Source of the DNA: Streptomyces cavernae
GTDB taxonomy: Bacteria > Actinomycetota > Actinomycetes > Streptomycetales > Streptomycetaceae
Reading direction: 5' to 3'
NCBI RefSeq assembly: GCF_004023625.1
Contig: NZ_RPDJ01000008.1
Location: 248,001 to 312,000, forward strand
DNA: 64,000 bases
Shown here: one piece after another, positions 43,975 through 54,198 of the stretch
Position numbering within the stretch: the first letter of the stretch is position 1
How the letters are laid out: the number at the start of each line of letters is the position of its first letter
Notes under the pieces: model-generated
Seen by the model: the letters and a program-made list of their open reading frames with translations, nothing else
Database searches by the model: none
Told to the model about the DNA's origin: nothing
Position numbers and translations under genes: made by a program

Positions 43975-44217
43975 GTGGCCAAGAGCATGACCCAGCAGCA
44001 CCCACTCACGGGCTGGGACAAGCCGGAGCTGGACCTCACCAACGCCGAGTGGCAGTCCAGCAGCCGAGGGCTGGGGGACGTTCAGATCGCCTTTGTCGAG
44101 GGCTTCATCGCGATGCGCAACAGCCGCCGCCCCGACGGAGCGTCCTTGATCTTCACGCCCGCGGAATGGGGGGCGTTCGTCTCGGGAGCCCGCGAAGGGG
44201 AGTTCGACCTGACCTGA
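43975..44217 (+). CDS. DUF397 protein
   Basis: 80 residues, GTG 43975 with GGAGGAG 8 bases upstream. Characteristic DUF397 pattern: ELDLTNAEWQSSSRG, VQIAFVEGFIAMRNSRRPDG then LIFTPAEWGAFVSGAREGEF DL. Such proteins are Streptomyces-type small partners of XRE regulators and are usually encoded beside one. None is visible here, making it an orphan. Role unknown, possibly anti-regulator-like. Confidence 0.85.
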   Translation: MAKSMTQQHPLTGWDKPELDLTNAEWQSSSRGLGDVQIAFVEGFIAMRNSRRPDGASLIFTPAEWGAFVSGAREGEFDLT

Positions 44218-45047
44218 CCTACCTGATCCCGGGGGTCCGGGGGCCGGAGGACTGCCGGGGATCCGGGGGACTGCTTGGGTAACGGAAGACTGCTTGGGGT
44301 ACGGGGAGTCCGCGGTTCACCTGGGGATCTGGGAGACCCGTCGGGATCCCCGGGGACTTTCGGGATCGTCGAGGACGGCGGCCCGCGCAGCGGTGTGGTG
44401 CGGTGAACTCCGAGTCCGCGCCGAGCACGGGGTCGTGCCACGGCCGTCGGTTTCTCGGGTTTCTCGGCGACTGCTGAGGGATTCTGAGATTTGCGGGGAC
44501 GACTGCATCCGGATCCGGGGCTTCCCGGGATCCGGGGATTGCCGGGGATCCGGGGATCCGGGGACCGGATTCGCGGATTCCGGGACCACTGGGGAATCGG
44601 ATCCGCGAGACCCCGGGATCCCGCGACCCCGACCCCGACCCCGATCCCGACCCCTGAGAATGCCCCCGCGCTCGGAAATTCGCGGGGCCACCGGGGATCG
44701 GATCCGTGGGGCCACCGGGGATCGGATCCGTGGGGCCACCGGGGATCGGATCCGTGGGGCCGCCAGGGATCGGATCAACGGGGTCCGAGGGATGCCGGGG
44801 ACCACCGGGAGTTCCGGTGACGGGCGGACTGTTCGCTCCGCGTGGGACCGGTCGGGAGCCGGGGCGGGTGGACGGGGATGCGGGGTGCGGGGTCTGCCGG
44901 AGTCCGGAGTACGCACTCCGCGCCGACAGGAACCCGACCGGCGCGGGCCCCGGGTCCCGCCGAGCGGGCCCCTGTCGAGCCGCGCTCGAACACGAGATAT
45001 CTTGATGTCGAGCAATGTTGCAGACGTGGAGCGGAGCGGAGCACCCG
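44218..45047. repeat. GGATCC-rich repetitive spacer with four 24-bp tandem units
   Basis: An 830-base spacer filled with variants of GGGGATCCGGGGAT and CCGGGAT. Four head-to-tail units GGGGCCACCGGGGATCGGAT+CCGT lie at 44684-44707, 44708-44731, 44732-44755 and, degenerate, 44756-44779. A run of CCCCGA/CCGACC units precedes them near 44630-44652. Long frames through it are Pro/Gly-rich artefacts. Close to the idh start lies CACGAGATATCTTGATGTCGA (45 bases upstream), possibly part of its promoter. Confidence 0.8.
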
Positions 45048-47267
<2,220 letters not shown>

Positions 47268-47275
47268 GCCTCAGA

Positions 47276-47320
47276 GCTGTGTCACATTCCCGGCGGGGCG
47301 CACGGGTGATGTGACACAGC
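47276..47320. terminator. Terminator hairpin after idh
   Basis: GCTGTGTCACAT (47276-47287) and ATGTGACACAGC (47309-47320) are perfect 12-bp arms around a 21-base loop. It lies between the convergent idh and leucine-rich-repeat genes and ends three bases before the latter's stop, so it can serve both. Confidence 0.8.
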
Positions 47321-47323
47321 ATC

Positions 47324-48058
47324 TCACCGTAGGACGACGCACCCGCGTGCGCTGAGGTCCCGCCCGAGCCCGGGCGGGACCTCAGCGTCGTCCAGGTCGT
47401 TCCAGCGCAGATCGAGTTTCTCCAGGGCGGGCAGTTCGGCGAGCCAACTCGGCAGCCCCCGCAGTCGGTTGGACCGCAGATCCAGTCGCCGCAACGCCGG
47501 GAGGCCGCGCAGGGCCTCGGGAACCTCGCCGAACTCGTTGTCGCGCAGCTCCAGTTCACGCAACTCGCGCAGACTCCCCACGGAGCCGGGGAGGGTGGTC
47601 AGGCGATTCCCGCGCAGCCAAAGCTCACGCAGTGCGGTCAGGCCGCCGAGTGAACGGGGCAGCTCCGTCAGCCGGTTGTGCTGTGCCCGCAGCTCGATCA
47701 GACCGGCCATGGAACCGATCTCCTCGGGGAGTTCGGTGAGCCGGTTCTCGCCCACGTTGAGGTAGCCGAGCCTGGTCAGTCGGCCCAATGTGGCGGGCAG
47801 AGCGGTGAGTTGGTTGTCATGGAGGTACAGGCAGCCGGTGAGGCCGGTGAGGTCGCCCAGTTCCTCCGGGAGTTGCCAAAGTTCGTTGTGTCCGAGGTCC
47901 AGCGTACGGAGAGAGGTGAGGGTGCCGATGCTGGTGGGGACGCGTGTGAGCCGGTTGTCCGCCAGGATGAGCACCTCCGGCGCGGGCTCCTCCCACACCT
48001 CGTCCGGCACCTCGCCGAGCCCGGCGCGCCAGTAGTCACGTACCCGCGGGTCGCTCAC
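47324..48058 (-). CDS. Leucine-rich-repeat protein
   Basis: 244 residues from GTG 48058, which is preceded by GGAGGGGGCGAAG; the longer frame upstream enters the hairpin repeats and is not credible. About nine LRR units of the 23-residue typical kind, e.g. LTRVPTSIGTLTSLRTLDLG, NELWQLPEELGDLTGLTG, NRLTELPEEIGSMAGLIELR, NRLTTLPGSVGSLRELRELE. No signal peptide, kinase or other domain, so a cytoplasmic protein-binding scaffold. Partner unknown; bacterial members of this kind often bind kinases or small GTPases. Confidence 0.88.
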   Translation of the reverse strand: MSDPRVRDYWRAGLGEVPDEVWEEPAPEVLILADNRLTRVPTSIGTLTSLRTLDLGHNELWQLPEELGDLTGLTGCLYLHDNQLTALPATLGRLTRLGYLNVGENRLTELPEEIGSMAGLIELRAQHNRLTELPRSLGGLTALRELWLRGNRLTTLPGSVGSLRELRELELRDNEFGEVPEALRGLPALRRLDLRSNRLRGLPSWLAELPALEKLDLRWNDLDDAEVPPGLGRDLSARGCVVLR

Positions 48059-48090
48059 GATTTTCTTCGCCCCCTCCGCCGCTACCCGTC

Positions 48091-48130
48091 CCTCCCCCGA
48101 GCTCTCGGCTTCGCTCGAGCAGGGGGGACT
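48091..48130. repeat. Streptomyces-type hairpin repeat, copy 1
   Basis: CCTCCCCCGAGCTCTCGGCT followed by TCGCTCGAGCAGGGGGGACT: stem CTCCCCC/GGGGGG with an inner GAGC pairing. The same element recurs at 48171-48208 and inside the MITE-like element at about 21051-21082. Confidence 0.7.
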
Positions 48131-48170
48131 CCCATCGGGGCGCTCGCTGCCCCGGACTCCGCTCCTCAAA

Positions 48171-48208
48171 CTCCCCCAAGCTCTCGGCTTAGCTCGAGCA
48201 GGGGGACT
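48171..48208. repeat. Streptomyces-type hairpin repeat, copy 2
   Basis: CTCCCCCAAGCTCTCGGCTT followed by AGCTCGAGCAGGGGGACT, nearly the same as copy 1 (one G lost from the G-run, two base changes). Spacer 48059-48457 otherwise holds no gene. Confidence 0.7.
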
Positions 48209-48457
48209 CCATGAGGGGCTGGGTGGTTCAGCCTGTCCTGCGTTCGAGGACGAGGCCGAAGGCCGATACGGGGGTTGGGGGCGGAGCCCCCAGGTACGGG
48301 ACAGGTAGGGGCGGAGGGGGCGAAAAACCTACCCCGCCCACCGGGGCAGCGGGTCGCGAGGAGGGGCGCGAGTGAGGCGGAGGGGCGCGCGATGTGCGGA
48401 GGAGAGTGGGACGCGCCCCCCGGGCGCTCCACCCCACCGGGCACGTACCATTGCGGC

Positions 48458-48955
48458 ATGTCCTTCCTCCGCCGCCGCAGCGCCACCCCCGCCGGCCCCG
48501 ACTTCGACGTCCTGGCCATGGATCCCGGGGACTGGCCGGGCAATCTCGGTGCGGGCCTGCTCCCCGCCCCCGACGGCAGTTGCCAGGGTGTCTTCCTGCG
48601 CTACGACCTGTTCGGCGGACGGGGCCCCGCGATGATCATCGGCAATCTGCCGGAGGGTTCCCCGGCCCGTGACGTCGCGGAAGGAGAGGTCCCGTTCGAG
48701 GTGGCCCAGCTGCTGCTGGCGCTGGAGAACGAAGAGGAGATCACGGTCGTCGAGACCGAGGACATGCCCGTCATGCAGGGTGACAACCTGCTGATCGTGC
48801 GCCGCCTCAAGCTCTCCGAGAGCCGGATCTCCTGCGTCCAGTTCGACCGCAGCGACAAGGTCCTGGTGACCATCGCCGCCTGGGACCGCCCCATCACCGA
48901 TGATCTGTACGCCCTGCTGAAGCCGCTGCCGGCGGAGCTGTTCCAGCAGGGCTGA
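48458..48955 (+). CDS. Conserved hypothetical protein
   Basis: 165 residues from ATG 48458. Begins MSFLRRRSATPAGPDFDVLA; body is alpha/beta with EGEVPFEVAQLLLALENEEE, DMPVMQGDNLLIVRRLKLSE, ISCVQFDRSDKVLVTIAAWD and ends KPLPAELFQQG. Acidic, soluble, no motif recognised. It resembles a conserved Streptomyces hypothetical protein in memory but I can give no function. Composition and third-base GC are typical of real genes here. Confidence 0.75.
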   Translation: MSFLRRRSATPAGPDFDVLAMDPGDWPGNLGAGLLPAPDGSCQGVFLRYDLFGGRGPAMIIGNLPEGSPARDVAEGEVPFEVAQLLLALENEEEITVVETEDMPVMQGDNLLIVRRLKLSESRISCVQFDRSDKVLVTIAAWDRPITDDLYALLKPLPAELFQQG

Positions 48956-48993
48956 GGGCACGCGGGCGGCCGCGCGGGCCCCGAGGCGTCCCG

Positions 48994-51012
48994 TCACGGC
49001 CGGGACCCCACCACCCGCACATCGGCTGCCCGCACGAACGCCACCCGGTGCCCGTACTGGATCTCGTAGTACTCGTCCTTACCGATCACGACCCGGTGCT
49101 CCGCCGGATCGAACGACGGCGCATGGAAGTACTCGCCCGGGACGCTGCCGCCGATCACGTACTTCTGGCCCGCCGGCACCGTGTAGGGGAGCGGGGAGAG
49201 CGGCTGGGCGGGTACCCCTGGCGGGTAGGCGGTGGTCTCCGGGTAGGCGCGGCCGTACACGGCGATGTCGGTGCGGCCCGCCGTGGGAGTGATCACCGGG
49301 CCGGTGGCCTCCACCGCGGTCGGCCGGCTCTCCGGGTTCTCGAACCACGCCTTCCGGCCGAGATACCAGATGGCCGTCCAGTCGCCGCGGCGTTCGGCGA
49401 CCGCGAACTGCTGACCGGTGGAGACCCGCGATCCCAGGTCGTTCACATCGGTGGTGGACGTACCGGTGCCGGGGTGGGTGCCGATGTCCTTGACCAGGGG
49501 GGCGTCCCGCCGGGGCTCAGAGTGCAGACGCACCGCGCTGGAGCCGTGCGCCGCACACCGTGCGTTCCCCGCGGCACAGCCGGTGAACTCCGGCCGGTTC
49601 TCGGCGAATTCGGGCAGCACGGTCACCAGGCCGCCGTTCGGGACCGGAGGGCTTCCCAGCGGTGCGCCGAGCAGTTCGAAGTAGTGCCGCCAGTCCCAGT
49701 ACGGGCCGGGATCGCTGTGCATCCCGGGGATGTCCGAGGTCGTCGGCCCCGGCACGGTGTCATGGCCGAGGATGTGCTGCCGGTCCAGCGGGATGCCGTA
49801 CTTCCGCGCCAGGTACGCCACCAGCCGGGCCGAGGCCCGGTACATCTCCTCCGTGTACCAGGCGTCCGGTGAGGCGAGGAAACCCTCGTGCTCCAGGCCG
49901 ATCGACGTGGCGTTGACGTACCAGTTGCCCGCGTGCCAGCCCACGTCCTCGGCCTTCAGATGCTGGGCGATGTGTCCGTCCGTGGAGCGCAGGGTGTAGT
50001 GCCAGGAGACGTAGGACGGGTCCTGGGTCAGAGCGACCGAGCTGTCGTAGTACCCCTCGACGTCGTGGACCACGATGTACCTGATCTTCTGGGAGCGGGG
50101 CCGGTCGCCGAGGTCGTGGTTGCCGTAGTCCCCGTCGCCCAGTTCCGCGTAGGCCGCCGGGATCCACTCGCAGGCCACGGTCGCCGGGCATTCCGTCTCC
50201 TGCGCGGCCGTCGGTCGCAGCCGTGCCTGCTCCAGTTGTGCCACCTCGGGGCGCAGCCCGGGCCGGGCGGTCAGCGTCACCCGCTCGCCGGTGTCGGTGA
50301 GACGGGTGACGCCGTCCCGGATCACGGCGAAGACGTCATTCGCGTACGCCGCCGCAGTGGCCACGTCGTCCGCGCCCGAGAACCGGGCCACCGCCGCGTA
50401 CCAGTCGGCCGGGTCGTCGCTCCAGGGGTCGCCCAGCCGCTTCCGGGCGTCCGCCAGGAGAGCGGCGCCGCCCGCGACATTGGCGGACGCGTCCGTGCGC
50501 AGCCGCCGTGCGGGAAGACCGGTCAGCTCGGCCGCCCTGCCCAACGTCTGGAGCCGGGCGGGAAGTTGGGCTTCGGAGAGCACCCGGGCTCGTGCGGCCG
50601 GGCCCGAGCGGGAGCCGTGACCGCGGGCGCCCTCCGCGCCGTGGCCGCGCGACACAGAGGCGAGTGCGGTGCGGGCGTCGGTGAGGTGCATGGGGCCGTA
50701 GCCGCCGCTGACACTCGGTGCCCCGCCGTGGGTGTCCCAGCGCGACTGCACATAGGCGACACCGAGCAGCACGCTCCGCGGAACCTCGTACTCGGCCGCG
50801 GCCGCCGTGAAGGCGTCCTCCAGCCGGGTGGCGGACGTGCCGCCGGGGGCCGCACCGGCGTTCGGCGCGGCGCCGAGCAGCGGCAGCAGCAGCGCCGCCG
50901 AGCCGAACGCGCCCGCCACCCTGCGGGTACGTCTGCAAGCGGAGACGGGAACGGGGGCGGCGAGGACGGGAGCGGTGGGGACGGGAAAGGGGTCGGTGGG
51001 GGATCTTCGCAC
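48994..51012 (-). CDS. Secreted N-acetylmuramoyl-L-alanine amidase (PGRP/Amidase_2)
   Basis: 672 residues, GTG 51012 with AGGAGG 7 bases upstream. Sec signal ending near LLGAAPNAGAAP (residue about 45). N-terminal third (about 55-250) is a lysozyme-like/helical region (YEVPRSVLLGVAYVQSRWDT). Amidase domain about 310-455: IRYIVVHDVEGYYDSS with a zinc His, SWHYTLRSTDGHIAQHLKAE, VGWHAGN, IGLEHEGF with the catalytic Glu, and GHDTVPGPTTSDIPGMHSDP with a second zinc His; ends with an SH3-like or cell-wall-binding region (LGSRVSTGQQFAVAERRGDW). Cleaves the lactyl-peptide bond of peptidoglycan outside the cell. Confidence 0.9.
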   Translation of the reverse strand: MRRSPTDPFPVPTAPVLAAPVPVSACRRTRRVAGAFGSAALLLPLLGAAPNAGAAPGGTSATRLEDAFTAAAAEYEVPRSVLLGVAYVQSRWDTHGGAPSVSGGYGPMHLTDARTALASVSRGHGAEGARGHGSRSGPAARARVLSEAQLPARLQTLGRAAELTGLPARRLRTDASANVAGGAALLADARKRLGDPWSDDPADWYAAVARFSGADDVATAAAYANDVFAVIRDGVTRLTDTGERVTLTARPGLRPEVAQLEQARLRPTAAQETECPATVACEWIPAAYAELGDGDYGNHDLGDRPRSQKIRYIVVHDVEGYYDSSVALTQDPSYVSWHYTLRSTDGHIAQHLKAEDVGWHAGNWYVNATSIGLEHEGFLASPDAWYTEEMYRASARLVAYLARKYGIPLDRQHILGHDTVPGPTTSDIPGMHSDPGPYWDWRHYFELLGAPLGSPPVPNGGLVTVLPEFAENRPEFTGCAAGNARCAAHGSSAVRLHSEPRRDAPLVKDIGTHPGTGTSTTDVNDLGSRVSTGQQFAVAERRGDWTAIWYLGRKAWFENPESRPTAVEATGPVITPTAGRTDIAVYGRAYPETTAYPPGVPAQPLSPLPYTVPAGQKYVIGGSVPGEYFHAPSFDPAEHRVVIGKDEYYEIQYGHRVAFVRAADVRVVGSRP

Positions 51013-51167
51013 GGCGGCCTCCTGGAACGGTCGAGCATGCTGACGTCCCGTCAATCCTGGCCGTGGCGAGGCGATGTCCCATGGCAGCGAAATGCCGGTG
51101 AGCGGGCGGCGGTGCGGTGAGCAAGCCCTCCGGGCGTAAGGGGAGTAGCCCAGAAGGACGCCACCCG

Positions 51168-51219
51168 TGACGTGGGCCCGCGACGCACCGCTCTCGCAGC
51201 GCATCGCGGGCCCACGTCA
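51168..51219. terminator. Terminator hairpin
   Basis: TGACGTGGGCCCGCGA (51168-51183) and TCGCGGGCCCACGTCA (51204-51219) are perfect 16-bp arms with a 20-base loop, 22 bases beyond the stop of the APH-like gene on the minus strand and upstream of the amidase gene. Confidence 0.85.
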
Positions 51220-51241
51220 GGCCGCTGAGGTCCGTCGTCCC

Positions 51242-52417
51242 TCAGCGCGTGCCGACCGCCGCTCGTACGGCCCTACGGGCCATCTGGCAGTCGTCGTGCA
51301 GTCGCCTCAGCAGCAGCCGCTGCTCCTCACCGGACGGCGCCGTACTCGGGTGGCCCGCAGGTGCCGTCGGAGCCGCCTCGTGCAGGGAACGCTGCACCGC
51401 CGTTTCGTACGTACGGATCTCCCGGGTGAGTACCAGCATCAGATTGACGAGGAACGCGTCCCGGGCCGCCGGGCCCGCCGACTGCGCCAGCTGACTGATC
51501 TGCCGCCGGGCCACGGGCGCGTCGCCGAGGACCGCCCACAGCGTCGCCAGGTCGTACCCGGGCAGGTACCAGCCCGCGTGCTCCCAGTCCACCAGCACTG
51601 GACCGGCTGGTGAGAGCAGGATGTTCGACAGCAGTGCGTCGCCGTGGCAGAACTGGCCCATGCCCTGCCGTCCCGCAGCGTGCGCGATGCCGTGCAGCAG
51701 CTTCTGCAGGTCGCCCATGTCGCGGTCGGTGAGCAGCCCCAGGTCGTGGAAGCGGGAGATTCGTTCGGCGTAGTCGAGAGGGGCGTCGAACGTGCCCACC
51801 GGTGGCCGCCACGCGTTCAGCCGGCAGATCGCCGCCAGCGCCGCCCGGATGTCCGCGCGGGGCGGGGCCTCGGACGGATGCCGCTGCAGCGCCGCGACGC
51901 GGCCCGGCATGCGTTCGATCACCAGGGTGCAGTTGTCCGGGTCCGCCGCGATCAGCCGGGGCACCCGGACCGGCGGCCGGTGCCGCACGAAGGACCGGTA
52001 TGCGGCTATTTCGTGCCGGATCCGCTCCTCCCAGATGGGGGAGTGGTCCAGCAGGCACTTGGCCACCGCGGTGCTGCGCCCGGTGGTGCCGACGAGCAGC
52101 ACGGACCGTCCGCTGCGCCGCAGTACCTGCACCGGAGAGAACTCGGGACAGATCCGGTGCACCGAGGAGAGCACCGTACGCAGCTGAGCGCCCTGAGGGC
52201 CGGACAAGTCGAGTCTGCCGCTGAGCGGTTGAGTGCCGACCCCCGGAACGCGCCGCGTCCGGCCGACACCGAGCACGGCGGCCGCGGAGCGCGCGGGGTC
52301 GAGGTAGGGGCCGCCGCCCGCCGCCGGGCTCTCCCCCGGCCGAGCCGGGCCAGGAGCCTGTGGACGGGGACGCAGCGACCTGGGCGGGGCGGACACGGAG
52401 GACGATGCTGCGTACAT
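51242..52417 (-). CDS. Aminoglycoside phosphotransferase (APH)-family protein
   Basis: 391 residues, ATG 52417 after AAGGGATC. Kinase-like fold: RSVLLVGTTGRSTAVAKCLL (Lys of the ATP site) near 110, IWEERIRHEIAAYRSF, catalytic loop QFCHGDALLSNILLSPAGPV near 250 (HGDxxxxN) and LVDWEHAGWYLPGYDLATLW (DWE, metal-binding Asp). The 80-residue Pro-rich N-terminus is extra. The set is typical of choline/ethanolamine-, homoserine- or fructosamine-kinase-like proteins as well as true drug kinases; no antibiotic gene is nearby, so resistance should not be assumed. Confidence 0.85.
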   Translation of the reverse strand: MYAASSSVSAPPRSLRPRPQAPGPARPGESPAAGGGPYLDPARSAAAVLGVGRTRRVPGVGTQPLSGRLDLSGPQGAQLRTVLSSVHRICPEFSPVQVLRRSGRSVLLVGTTGRSTAVAKCLLDHSPIWEERIRHEIAAYRSFVRHRPPVRVPRLIAADPDNCTLVIERMPGRVAALQRHPSEAPPRADIRAALAAICRLNAWRPPVGTFDAPLDYAERISRFHDLGLLTDRDMGDLQKLLHGIAHAAGRQGMGQFCHGDALLSNILLSPAGPVLVDWEHAGWYLPGYDLATLWAVLGDAPVARRQISQLAQSAGPAARDAFLVNLMLVLTREIRTYETAVQRSLHEAAPTAPAGHPSTAPSGEEQRLLLRRLHDDCQMARRAVRAAVGTR

Positions 52418-52652
52418 GGGCGATACAGATCCCTTCGTGTGCCTGCGAGTTGCGTGCGCCACCCGGCCCGGCCCCCGGTTCGCACCCTGGGGAGTGATCC
52501 CACGGGAAACCGGGTCGAGGTGGCGCACTCCTACCTGACACCCGATGGCCCGTGGCACACCATCTGGCGAGGCCTGGCGAACCCTGGCGAATAGTCGCCC
52601 GGCAAGTTGCGGCGGGCTACTGTCAACTCAGCCGAGAACCTGGGGGCTTGAC

Positions 52653-54149
52653 GTGAGCGGACAACCCAACACCCGCCTTGCGGATCTGTTCGGCCTCGCC
52701 GGCTGGTCCAAGGGCGAACTCGCGAGAGCGGTCAACCGGCAGGCGGCGGCCATGGGCCACCCCCAGCTGGCGACGGACACCTCGCGGGTGCGGCGCTGGA
52801 TCGAGACGGGTGAGATCCCGCGCGATCCGGTCCCGCGGGTGCTGGCGGCGCTGTTCACCGAGCGTCTCGGTCGTGTCGTGACCATAGAGGATCTCGGTCT
52901 GACCCGGCGCGGGCGTACGGGTACGCGGCGTGACGACGGGAGTGTGGAGCATCCCGACGGTGTGCCGTGGGCGCCCGACCGGACGGCTGCGGTCCTCACC
53001 GAATTCACGGGAATGGACCTCATGCTCAACCGACGCGGCTTGGTGGGCGCGGGCGCCGCGCTCGCCGCAGGATCCGCACTCTCAGGCGCCATGCACGACT
53101 GGCTGCACTCCGATCCGGCCCTGACGGCCGACGCCCCCCGCATCGACGATCCACTGCACGCCGACCCCGCCGGGTTCGACCGTTACGAGGCCGCTCCCAT
53201 CGGATCCCAGGAGATCGAAGAGCTCGAACGTTCGGTCGAGGTCTTCCGCGCCTGGGACGCGGCCCGCGGCGGCGGGCTGCAGCGCAAGGCCGTGGTGGGC
53301 CAGCTCAACGAGGTGGGGGGCATGCTCTCCTACCGGCACCCCGACCATCTGCAGCGGCGCCTGTGGGGCGTCGCCGCCAACCTCGCCGTCCTCGCGGGCT
53401 GGATGTCGCACGACGTCGGTCTGGAGCCCACGGCACAGAAGTACTTCGTCATCGCCGCACACGCGGCGCGGGAGGGTGGCGACCGGCCCCGCGCCGGAGA
53501 GGCGCTGTCCCGCGCCGCCCGTCAGATGGTTCACCTGGGCCGGCCCGACGACGCCCTGGACCTGATGAAGCTCGCCAAGTCGGGCTCGGGCGAGGCCACT
53601 CTGCCCCGGACGCGGGCCATGCTCTTCACCATCGAGGCCTGGGCCCAGGCCTCGATGGGCCGCGGCCAGGCCATGCGGCGCACCCTGGGCCAGGCGGAGG
53701 ACCTCTTCGTCTCCGACAAGGGCGATGTGCCACCGCCGAGTTGGATGCAGATGTTCGACGAGGCGGACCTCCACGGTATGCAGGCCCTGGCGTACCGCAC
53801 CCTCGCCGAGCACGACCCGGCGGCGGCCGGCACGGCCCAGCGGCACGCCAAGGAGGCGCTGCGGCTGCGGGAGAAGGGCCGGGACCGGTCGAAGATCTTC
53901 GACCACCTCTCCCTGGCGTCGGCCTGTTTCATCGCCGACGACCCCGAGCAGGCCGACCGGTACGCGCGCCTGGCCCTCGCCTCGATGGGGGCGAACTCCT
54001 CGCACCGCACCTGGGACCGGCTGCGCGAGATGTACCGGCTGACGGGTCAGTACGCCACCTACCCGAAGATCAACGAACTGCGTGAGGAGATCGAACTGGC
54101 GCTGCCCAAGGGCCTTCCGAAGCCCCGTGGCGGGAGCGCCCGGGCCTAG
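52653..54149 (+). CDS. NsdA-like developmental/antibiotic regulator with TPR-like repeats
   Basis: 498 residues, GTG 52653. Begins NTRLADLFGLAGWSKGELAR, then RQAAAMGHPQLATDTSRVRR WIETG, a helix-turn-helix-like domain found in Streptomyces NsdA/NsdB-type negative regulators. A short hydrophobic stretch RRGLVGAGAALAAGSALSGA near 129-150 could be a membrane or twin-arginine-like anchor. Residues about 190-480 are helical TPR-like repeats (ALSRAARQMVHLGRPDDALD, AWAQASMGRGQAMRRTLGQA, YARLALASMGANSSHRTWDR). By homology it would repress sporulation and secondary metabolism, but the genome may carry several paralogs. Specific assignment to NsdA is from memory. Confidence 0.8.
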   Translation: MSGQPNTRLADLFGLAGWSKGELARAVNRQAAAMGHPQLATDTSRVRRWIETGEIPRDPVPRVLAALFTERLGRVVTIEDLGLTRRGRTGTRRDDGSVEHPDGVPWAPDRTAAVLTEFTGMDLMLNRRGLVGAGAALAAGSALSGAMHDWLHSDPALTADAPRIDDPLHADPAGFDRYEAAPIGSQEIEELERSVEVFRAWDAARGGGLQRKAVVGQLNEVGGMLSYRHPDHLQRRLWGVAANLAVLAGWMSHDVGLEPTAQKYFVIAAHAAREGGDRPRAGEALSRAARQMVHLGRPDDALDLMKLAKSGSGEATLPRTRAMLFTIEAWAQASMGRGQAMRRTLGQAEDLFVSDKGDVPPPSWMQMFDEADLHGMQALAYRTLAEHDPAAAGTAQRHAKEALRLREKGRDRSKIFDHLSLASACFIADDPEQADRYARLALASMGANSSHRTWDRLREMYRLTGQYATYPKINELREEIELALPKGLPKPRGGSARA

Positions 54150-54157
54150 CCCGGGCG
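54137..54157. terminator. Terminator overlapping the stop of the NsdA-like gene
   Basis: CGCCCGGGC CTA GCCCGGGCG: 9-bp arms and a 3-base loop. The TAG stop (54147-54149) lies in the loop and second arm. Separates two convergent genes. Confidence 0.7.
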
Positions 54158-54198
54158 GAGGGCGACCTTCGAACGGCAACCTTGCGAACGGCGACCCC

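Noticed and set aside
44684..44779. CRISPR array
   Set aside because: The 24-bp units are head-to-tail with no unique spacers, and no cas genes are present.
51242..52417. Aminoglycoside resistance kinase
   Set aside because: Only the general APH fold is visible; many such proteins phosphorylate metabolites.
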